Of a stretch of DNA of 64,000 bases, positions 56,574 to 64,000 are shown piece by piece. The notes beneath the pieces were generated by a model, which did no database searches, was not told where the DNA came from, and worked only from the letters and a program-made list of their open reading frames with translations. The first letter of the stretch is position 1; every line of letters starts with the position of its first letter. The DNA comes from Molossus alvarezi (lineage: Eukaryota; Chordata; Mammalia; Chiroptera; Molossidae), in NCBI GenBank assembly GCA_037176705.1, contig JBAWUJ010000092.1, positions 186,001 through 250,000 of the forward strand. The letters are read 5' to 3'. Both the position numbers and the translations under genes were made by a program.

Positions 56574-59130
56574 ATATGCAGAACCAATATAAAGAGTCAG
56601 AAAGATGGACATTATAAACACCTCTATCCTTAATTAAACTGATACTCATTCCTGTGGATTAGGTAAACAAGACATCTGGAATTCACATGTGAATTACACA
56701 GAGACTCATTCATCTCAGGCCCCAGACCCTCTGCAGGAGCAGGGCCCTCACTTGGAGAACCTGCAGCTTGAAGGCTCTGCAGAGAATGTGTGCATCCTGA
56801 CAGCAGTTGTCTTCCAAAGGGAAAAGAGAAAGAAAGGCTGAACAGGGTAGGCTCAACTTCTCCCAAAGTCTCCAACAAGATAACTAATTTCTTCTGAGAG
56901 TTAAGTCAGTGGCTGAAAAGGCCAGTTGTGTTACTCTCCCTGAGCCGAGGGAACGTTGACCCCTCTACCCAATGCAAAAAAAAGTGTTTCATTGGAAACT
57001 CAACAATCTAAAATAGTTGATTTGCCTTTGTAGGGTCTTAACTTAATACTGAGAAGTGATTTAAATATAGGAGAAATTTAGCTTATTAATTTCTAATATT
57101 AAGCCATCTTTCCATTACCAAGAATCATATAGATAAGGTAATAGAAAAACTAGTCCAGGATTTTGACAGTTTTATACTCTTGATATCATTTTACTCTAAG
57201 CTAAAATGCACACAAACACACATGTTAGATTGCTCAGTCCATTTTATATGTATTGATGTTTTTGGAAAAAATAATTTACCAAATTATTCCATTCTTGATA
57301 CACTATAGCAAAACTTGTGTGTACAGAGAGCTTATCTGACCCTTGGAATGTTCACTACACCACCTCCTTATGTGCAAAAGCCATGGGTCCTTTTTAGGTG
57401 TGCACATATTTTTGTGCCTAATTTTTCATTTGATAAAAATAGAAGTTTAGAAGAATCATAATTAATGAGATGTAGAATAAAAATGCTTAGAACTATTAAG
57501 TTTGCTCCTTGTCTTTAATTTCCAAATGCTTTGGTCTAGACAGAACTGTGCATAAAAAGAAAACATGACATAAAAAAAGATGAAGGTTCTAATTCTCAAC
57601 TATTCTCACATGAACACAGAACAAGTAACCAGACTGCAGAACTGTACTGCCACACTCCTTGAGTTATGCTCCATTCAAAGTTTTCATGCAGATGGATGAT
57701 TAAGTTGATTAGAATGAGCAATTTATTCTTCCCTTGTATTGGGTGCAGTTGAGAAATAACCACTGAATACTTCATGCCGGGTTCTGGGGATACAAAGATA
57801 AATAACCCAAGGAATTTAAGGTGTTGATGAATTAGCTAAGAGGATTAGTTTATACCAAGTTATCTCTAAAGATTGGTAATAAAAGAGACAAGTATGTTGT
57901 GGTTTTCTTTGCTCAGTGTAAAGATGGAGGTTTTTGAGAGAAAAAAATTACATGGGACCAGGGACATTATAGAAAATAATTCTGTAAGTAGCATGTTAAT
58001 TCTATTTTGAAGGTAGAGTAAGATTTGAATCAATAGTGAGAAGCTGTGAGATAATCCAGGTAGGAGTGTAGAGGAGAACTCTGTAAGCCAAAAACTGAGA
58101 CAGATGTGAACCTGGTGTCATGCCTGGTTTCCCCAGGAATCAGGGTCTGAGAATGAGGACACACAATATTATATTAGGGCATGCAGCTCCAAGAAACAAG
58201 AGCATGGGGTTAAGAAGGGTGAGGCAGGGTTGGAGAAGAGCCCATATGAGGACACAGTTTATAACTGGTTCTGCTAAATACAACCAACCACTTCATCTTT
58301 GCGAACACATCCCCATAGGCCCAACTTTATTTCAGAACCAGCTGTTAATGAGTAAAGAAAAAGAAAAAATGGGAAATTTTTCATAATAGCTTCTCACTCC
58401 CAGTAGTCAGAAATCCTGTCCGTATTATAGTAATTCCTCCAATCGTCCAGGTCGGACATGTGTGAATGTGGACAACCAAGAGGCTTTCATTATAGCATCA
58501 ATAATAAAGACACAGGGCTGTTTCCTTCAATATTAAATTTAATTTTAGGAAGCTTACTCTATAAATTGAGCAAGTAAACTGGATATGGGGCTAGGAGAAG
58601 TGGGCTAGTAAAAGAAGTACATATTGTTATGTCTTTGTACTTGATCCAGCAGAGAGGGTGCATGGCTAGACAATTGGGTTGATAAAGGTATGGGGCCAAG
58701 AGTAAGGAGGACTGGATTCTAGTCCATATTCCATTCCTGACTCACCTTCTGATTCAGACATGAAATCACTTCTCTGGGTCTCAGCTTTCTTGCCTGTAAA
58801 ATGAGGTTCTTGGACCTGCCCTGATTACCCCATGAAATTAGAAGATTCAAAAGAGAAGGCATTGGAAAGCTTTTTTAAATGTTTGAAGTCACTATTATTA
58901 CCAGAAGGTATGAACAAAGGGAGTTGTACATTTTTTTTTTATTGTTACTTCACCTAGATTTATAAAGATTAAAAGTCAAACAGCAGAAAAATATCCTTAG
59001 GTCTATATTCTAAGCTTCATGTTAATATAGTCTGCTGACTGAAATAAAATACAGTTGAAGCAATTACCTAGATGATGAGATACTCCAGTAACTAAAACAA
59101 CCCATGATGAAACAAAAATTTCTGTGTTTA
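56574..59130. other. Single-copy-looking DNA, possibly intron of the same gene
   Basis: It is AT-rich, without young repeats and without a convincing second exon. Several short frames (for example 56630-56878 minus and 58120-58386 plus) are open, but none has splice sites or domains that I can support. If the exon at 56377-56571 is real, this is probably its upstream intron. Confidence 0.4.
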
Positions 59131-59143
59131 AGAAAGAATATTG

Positions 59144-59190
59144 CCCTGGCCGGTTTGGCTCAGCGGTTGGAGCGTCCACCTGTGGTCTGG
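59144..59190 (+). mobile_element. 47-bp tailless Ves SINE insertion
   Basis: Only the first 47 bases of a Ves SINE are present, from CCCTGGCCGGTTTGGCTCAG to 'cacctgtggtctgg', which is the tRNA-like 5' part up to about the anticodon region. There is no A-tail. It is flanked by a perfect 13-base target duplication, AGAAAGAATATTG, at 59131-59143 and 59191-59203, so this is a complete integration event and not an eroded element. Confidence 0.93.
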
Positions 59191-59704
59191 AGAAAGAATA
59201 TTGTTTTCAGTTGAGCTTTTCAGATTGCTTACAATAAACATATTTCCTAAATTTTAAACTCTCAATCACAATTTGCTTTGTAAATATAAAATATCTTGAT
59301 GTATAACTGCAGAAATTTACTAACTAATGCTTTGCCTTATTACCAAAACTAAAATTGTTAAAATGAGATAATCATTGAGATATTGAAATTTTTAAAACCT
59401 GACTACACCCATTCATCTTAATTTTAAACAAAAATAAGGTCCTTTACCTAAATCATCAAGATAATGACTTCAGTGTGCACTTAATAAGCAAGCATATATC
59501 TCCTTCTATTTATTTTGTCAGCTATCTTGAATCACTAGGCCCATTCTGTCACAGCTTTGTATGAAACCATCTCGACAGTCTTCTCGTCCAGTCCCACCTT
59601 TAGCTCACCTCACCGCCAGGCACAGGACAGAGCCTAGACCAAATAGAATTTCCAAATAATCAGTAATCTCTGGTTTCAACTTCTAGTAGACATATAACTC
59701 GGCT

Positions 59705-59905
59705 TTTTTAAAAAAATATTTTTTTCTTTATTGATGTTAGAGAGATAGAAACATCAATGAGAGAGAACATCAATTGTCTAGCTCCTGCATGCCCCCCACT
59801 AGGGATCAGGCCCACAACCTGGGCATGTGCCCTAACCAGGAATCGAACTGGCAACCTTTTGGTGCATGGGTTGACATTCAACCAGTGAGCCACACCAGCT
59901 AGGCA
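59705..59905 (-). mobile_element. Ves-related SINE of a second subfamily
   Basis: The minus-strand head is at the right (plus strand 'agtgagccacaccagctagg'), with a B-box region 'aggaatcgaactggcaacc' and 'gggcatgtgccctaacc'. The left end is 'tttattgatgttagagagatag' and an A/T-rich tail. It differs from the other SINEs in its body ('gcatgccccccactagggatc') and lacks the CCTCGGGTGAGG end. It is thus a separate subfamily. Confidence 0.88.
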
Positions 59906-61106
59906 AGTCTTGGCTTCCATTAGAAAAATAGTACAAAGCTCTCAACAGGGGGGCCTATAATAATTGAGACATTGTGCATTATTGGTGATTCATGAATCAA
60001 TTGATTTTGGTTCTTGATATAGTTCTGGTTTGTCACCTAATCTGTTGCCATCTTGAGCAAGTGACTTGTCTGAACCCATATTAACAACTGTTAATAGAGA
60101 TTAGAGTGGATTATTCTTAAAATATTTTCTAGCCTGATATTCAAGAGTGATTCAAAGAGCAATATGAAATGGCTTTCCCATAAATATGGTCTGTTTGGAT
60201 TAAGGTTTTACTAGTCAATTCTGATATTATCAAGTACTATAGGACCAGCAACCACCACAACTAAAGCAATCTATACTAATCTGGACAAAACTTGCTGGAC
60301 TTGATTGCTTAATTCATATAATTCTGAGTCTGGTACTCTCTAGTATAGAAATGCTATTTGTGAAGAAAATAGAACAGCTGATATTACAAAAGCCAAAAGG
60401 GGAAAATATGCCCCGTCCCCACTTCTCAGTGCAAAATAATCCCAGATATATGCAAAAATACATCATTTTTCCTATTCCTGGTAACTAATCCCATTTCCTA
60501 CAAGTCTTTCTTACCTCTGGATTGGTAGTCAAAGCCAACCATACAATTCTCTTACTGAGCCGAGCCTTTATTTCCAGTGTTTACCAAAATCTAAACTTTC
60601 ATCAATGTTTCTACTAGTTCTCTTTACCTAATATTCTATTTCACCCTACTTGGCTTCTTTTACTGGTCTTCTTCAGATTATTTTCATTTAATCTTTAGTG
60701 ACCACTCCTAATTATTAAAATAAATAAAATAAAAATAAAAACACAGCTATATATGGTGCCTTGTTTCCGAAATAGATTAGGGCATCTCATAAAGAGACAC
60801 ATAAAGTGGGAAAATGACCTATGTTTTCAGTTGGGAAGAAAGTTGAACCAGTGAAAACTAAGGCGATAAGCATAAGAGCGCCAGGAGACAGAGTAACAAC
60901 ATCTATGCTGTAAAACCCTATGCACCTGGCAAAGGGACCTCTCCAGTGCATCACCCTCTTTCTACCAGTCAGCAGAAAGAGGAAAACATGACCGGTGGTG
61001 TAATTTATTGTGCTCATAATATAAACATATACCCAAAGCTCCAAAGCACAGATAATAGTTTTCCCGAACCCTGTGACAAGGAGACTCTGTCATGCGGTGA
61101 ACCAGA
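59906..61106. other. Single-copy-looking DNA, no gene supported
   Basis: This is AT-rich sequence with no repeat that I recognise and no supported exon. The frame at 60787-61044 (minus) is open for 85 codons and has a hydrophobic middle, but it lacks splice signals and similarity that I know. The region ends abruptly at an L1 border near 61107. Confidence 0.4.
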
Positions 61107-63625
61107 AACTTGTTCCTGTTCTTAAGGGAAATACTTTTAGTTTTTGCACATTGAGTATGATGTTGGTTCTAGGTCTTTCATATATGGTCTTTATTATCTC
61201 TAGATAAGATCCCACATTGCTGTGCGTTTTTATCAGAAATGGATGTTGGATTTTCTTGAACACTTTTTTTTGGAATCTATTGATATGATCATGTGGTTTT
61301 TATTTTTCATTTTGTTTATGTGGTGTATCACATTTATTGATTTGTGAATATTGTACCAGCCTTGAATTCCTGGGATGTGTCCTACTTGGTCATGGTGAAT
61401 AATTTTTTTGATGTGTCGCTGGATCAGATTTGCTAGTATTTTTTTGGGGGGATATTGGCATCTATGTTCATCAGGGATATTGGCAGGTAGTTTTCTTACT
61501 TTGTAATGTCTTTTTCTGGTTTTGGAATTAGAATTTTGCTGGCCTCATAAAACAATTTTGGAAGTCTTTCTTCTTCTTGAATTTTTTGAAGTAGTTTGAG
61601 GAGAATTGGTGTTATTTCTTCTTTGAATGTTCGGTAAAACTCCCCTATGAAGCCTTCCGGTCCTAGGCTTTTGTTTTTGGGAGTCTTGATTACATCTTCA
61701 ATTTCTTCTCTTGTTATTGTTATGTTCAGGTTTTCTATCTCTTCCAGGTCCAGTTTTGGGAAACTCTCTGTTTCTAAATGTTTGTCCATTTTGCTTGAAT
61801 GGCGAATTTGTTGCCATGAAATTTTTCATAGTAGTTGGTAACAATCTTCTGTATGGCTATGATATCAGTTTTTACTTCTCTTTCATTTCTGATTTTGTGT
61901 ATTTTGGTTGTCTCTCTTTGTTTTTTGGGGAGTCTAGCTAAGGGTCGATCAATCTTGTTTATCTTTTTTGAAAAACCGACTCTTTGTTTCATTGATCCTT
62001 TGAATTGTTTTATTTTTTATTTTTTGGACTCTATGTCATTTATTTCTGCTCTGATCTTTACTATTTCCTTTCTTCTACTTGCTCTGGGGTTTTCTTTTTT
62101 TTGCTTTCTAGTTCCTTAAGTTGTGAGGTTAGGTAGTGTATTAGAGATTTTTTTTTTTCTTCTTGAGGTAGGCCTGTAGTGCTATGAACTTCCCTCTCAG
62201 AACTGCTTTTGCTGTATCCCATAGATTTTGTGTTGTTGTGTGTTCATTTTCATTGGATTCCAGGAAGTTTTAATTTCTTCCTTGATCTCCTCACTGACCC
62301 ATTCATAGTTTAATAACATGGTATTTAGCTTCCATGTGTTCAAATGTTTTTGCATGTTCTTGTTGCAATTGATTTCTAGTTGCATGCCATTGTGATCTGA
62401 GAAGATGCTTGATATGATTTCACTCTTCTTGAACTTGTAGAGACTTGATTTGTGTCCTAACATGTGGTCTGTCTTTGAAAATGTCCCATGTGCACTTGAA
62501 AAAAATGTGAATTCTGTAGTTTTGGGGTGTAATTTTCTGTAAATATCTATTAAATCCATTGGGTCCAGTACTTCATTTACAGTCTCTGTTTCCTTGCTAA
62601 TTTTTTGTCTAGGAGATCTATCCAGTGATGTCAGCCTTGTGTTGAAGTCCCCTGCTATGATTATATTTTTATTGGGTACTCCTTTGAAGTCTTCCAGAAG
62701 ATTTTAAATATATTTTGGTGCTCCTATATTGGGTGCATATATGTTTATCAAGGTTATATCTTCCTGTTGGATAGATCCTTTCAATATTATGTAGTGGCCT
62801 TCTTCATCTCAAGTTATGGTCTTCAATTTGAAATCTATTTTATGGGATATGAGTATTGCTACCCCAGCTTTATTTTTTTTGTTTTTCGTTTGCTTGGAAG
62901 ATTTTTTCCATCCCTTCACTTTCAATCTATGTGAGTCTTTTGTTGTGAGGTGGGTCTCTTGTAAACAAAATGTAGATGAGTCATGCTTTCTAATCTAATC
63001 AGCTACTCGGTGTCTTTTTATCAGAGCATTCAATCCATTTAAATTTAAGGTGATTATTGTTATGAATTTATATATTGCCATTTTTTTTAGAATGGTTATA
63101 TTTTTCTTCTTATTTCTCCTGTTAATTATAGCAGTCCTTTTAACATTTCTTGCAGTGCTGGTTTGGTGCTAATATATTCCCTTAGCCTTTCTTTTGCTGG
63201 GTAGAGTAGTCTTGGATTAAGATCTATGTTTATCATGATCTTTATTACTTTTGGGCATTTTAATTACTATGCGTCTTGGTGTGAGCCTGGTTGGGTTCTT
63301 CTTACATGGGGCTCTCTGTCCTTTTTAATCTTGAATGCCTTCTTCCTTCACAAAATTAGGAAAGTATTCTCTCACTATGTCTTCAAATATATACTCTAAC
63401 ACTTGCTCATTTTCTTCTTTGGGGAGTCCTATAATGCAAAAGTTATTATGTTTCCAGTTGTCCAACAGTTCTCTTAAGTTCTCTTCCTGTTTTTTTAATT
63501 TTTTTTTCCTTTTTATTTTCTGATTGGTTGATTTTTTTCTACCTTATCTTCTAATTCACTAATCCAGTCTTAAGCTTCCTCTACTCTGCTATTTAGACTT
63601 TCCAATGTTTTTTATTTCTGATATG
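61107..63625 (-). mobile_element. L1 fragment, reverse transcriptase to mid ORF1
   Basis: It starts at 'cttgttcctgttcttaaggg' in the reverse transcriptase, runs through the endonuclease (62197-62559 keeps [20 protein letters not shown]) and ends in the ORF1 coiled-coil region ('tttccaatgttttttatttctg'). Part of ORF1 is missing near 63195-63250. Frames are broken. The left end has neither tail nor 3'UTR, so the 3' part was lost by rearrangement. Confidence 0.9.
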
Positions 63626-63631
63626 TTCATC

Positions 63632-63822
63632 TGCTTGTTTTGTACATTATATTCCACAAATAAGTGAGATCATGTGGTATTTGTCTTTCTTTGATTGGCA
63701 TACTTCATTAAGGATAATACTCTCTAGGTTTTTCCATGTTGTCTCAAAAGATAAGAGAACTTTCTTTCTTACAGCTTTATAGTACTCTGTTATGGGTATA
63801 TACCCTTTTATAGTACTCTATT
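63632..63822 (-). mobile_element. L1 3' fragment at the border of the third GC-rich block
   Basis: It contains the 'cattatattccacaaataagtgag' and 'ggataatactctctagg' segments of the L1 ORF2 end and 3'UTR. A ~30-base local duplication is visible near its right end ('tttatagtactct' at 63776 and again at 63806). GC-rich VNTR sequence starts directly after it. Confidence 0.85.
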
Positions 63823-64000
63823 GTGGGTGTCACCAGTTCCTCTGACCCACTGCCCCACACTGTGTCACCAACCTTTCTGCCCCACCTGCTCCCTCCCTGA
63901 TGTCACCAGCCCCTCCGACCTGCCTGTACCCACCCCGCACATCTCCAGACCCTTGATTTTGCCTGCCTCCACTCCAGTGTCACCAGCCCCTCCAGCCTGG
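63823..64000. repeat. GC-rich VNTR block, copy 3 (runs off the window)
   Basis: Units such as 'gtgtcaccagttcctctgacc', 'gatgtcaccagcccctccgacc' and 'agtgtcaccagcccctccagcc' match the VNTR in the blocks at 41.4 and 50.7 kb, again next to L1 sequence. The block continues beyond the right edge. Confidence 0.85.

Noticed and set aside
60787..61044. 85-codon minus-strand frame with a hydrophobic stretch
   Set aside because: No splice sites, no conserved motif and an unremarkable length for chance; not enough to call an exon.
1..64000. Endogenous retrovirus or other viral sequence
   Set aside because: I saw no LTR pair, primer-binding site, gag/pro/env-like motif or other viral hallmark. All reverse-transcriptase sequence is of the L1 type.

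Overview
This window looks like mammalian nuclear DNA from a bat, probably Yangochiroptera. The main evidence is a set of tRNA-derived SINEs of the bat Ves type, with a 'GGCCGGTTTGGCTCAG' head, an ACATCGATGT motif, a pyrimidine-rich body and often a 'CCTCGGGTGAGGAT' end before the A-tail. There are also many copies of one mammalian LINE-1 (L1) lineage. I see no bacterial or viral genes, no rRNA or tRNA genes and no CRISPR array. Family placement within bats is not resolved. Boundaries of repeats are by eye and usually good to about 10-30 bases.

Layout. 1-4.8 kb: a young, 5'-complete L1 on the minus strand, cut by the window edge at its 3' side, with an intact ORF1 and an ORF2 broken by only three in-frame stops in the visible part. 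4.8-5.1 kb: a Ves SINE. 5.1-12.7 kb: mostly single-copy-looking DNA with a GC-rich patch (5.9-6.9 kb), an ancient L1 remnant and one or two SINEs. 12.7-17.7 kb: about 70 copies of a ~73-bp minisatellite whose unit carries the perfect inverted repeat GGTGCT-GA-AGCACC. 17.7-20.2 kb: 5'-truncated L1 pieces on the plus strand. 20.4-21.0 kb: a CpG-rich patch with promoter-like motifs and a splice-donor-like site. 21.1-55.0 kb: a mosaic of minus-strand L1 copies, all in one orientation, which is best explained by repeated segmental duplication. 55.0-61.1 kb: a single-copy-looking island with a convincing terminal coding exon on the minus strand (gene not recognised) and a 47-bp tailless SINE insertion. 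61.1-64.0 kb: more minus-strand L1, then the start of a third GC-rich VNTR block.

Two duplications stand out inside the mosaic. First, three L1 5' ends at about 32.57, 38.69 and 45.11 kb are followed by the same ~330-bp non-L1 flank (LINE-2-like) and then by an L1 3' end, giving a 6.1-6.4 kb head-to-tail periodicity. Second, the segments starting near 39.06 and 48.41 kb share the same L1 variant, the same Ves insertion at the same L1 position and the same ~0.85-kb GC-rich block ending in a ~38-bp VNTR. The GC-rich block fused to L1 is the best candidate for something undescribed. It could be a VNTR-containing composite unit loosely comparable to primate SVA/LAVA, or a host fragment carried along by segmental duplication.

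No intact host gene is fully contained here. The functional content is retrotransposon machinery (L1 ORF1p, and an ORF2p endonuclease/reverse transcriptase remnant), the L1 promoter with its YY1 site, and one probable host gene 3' end.
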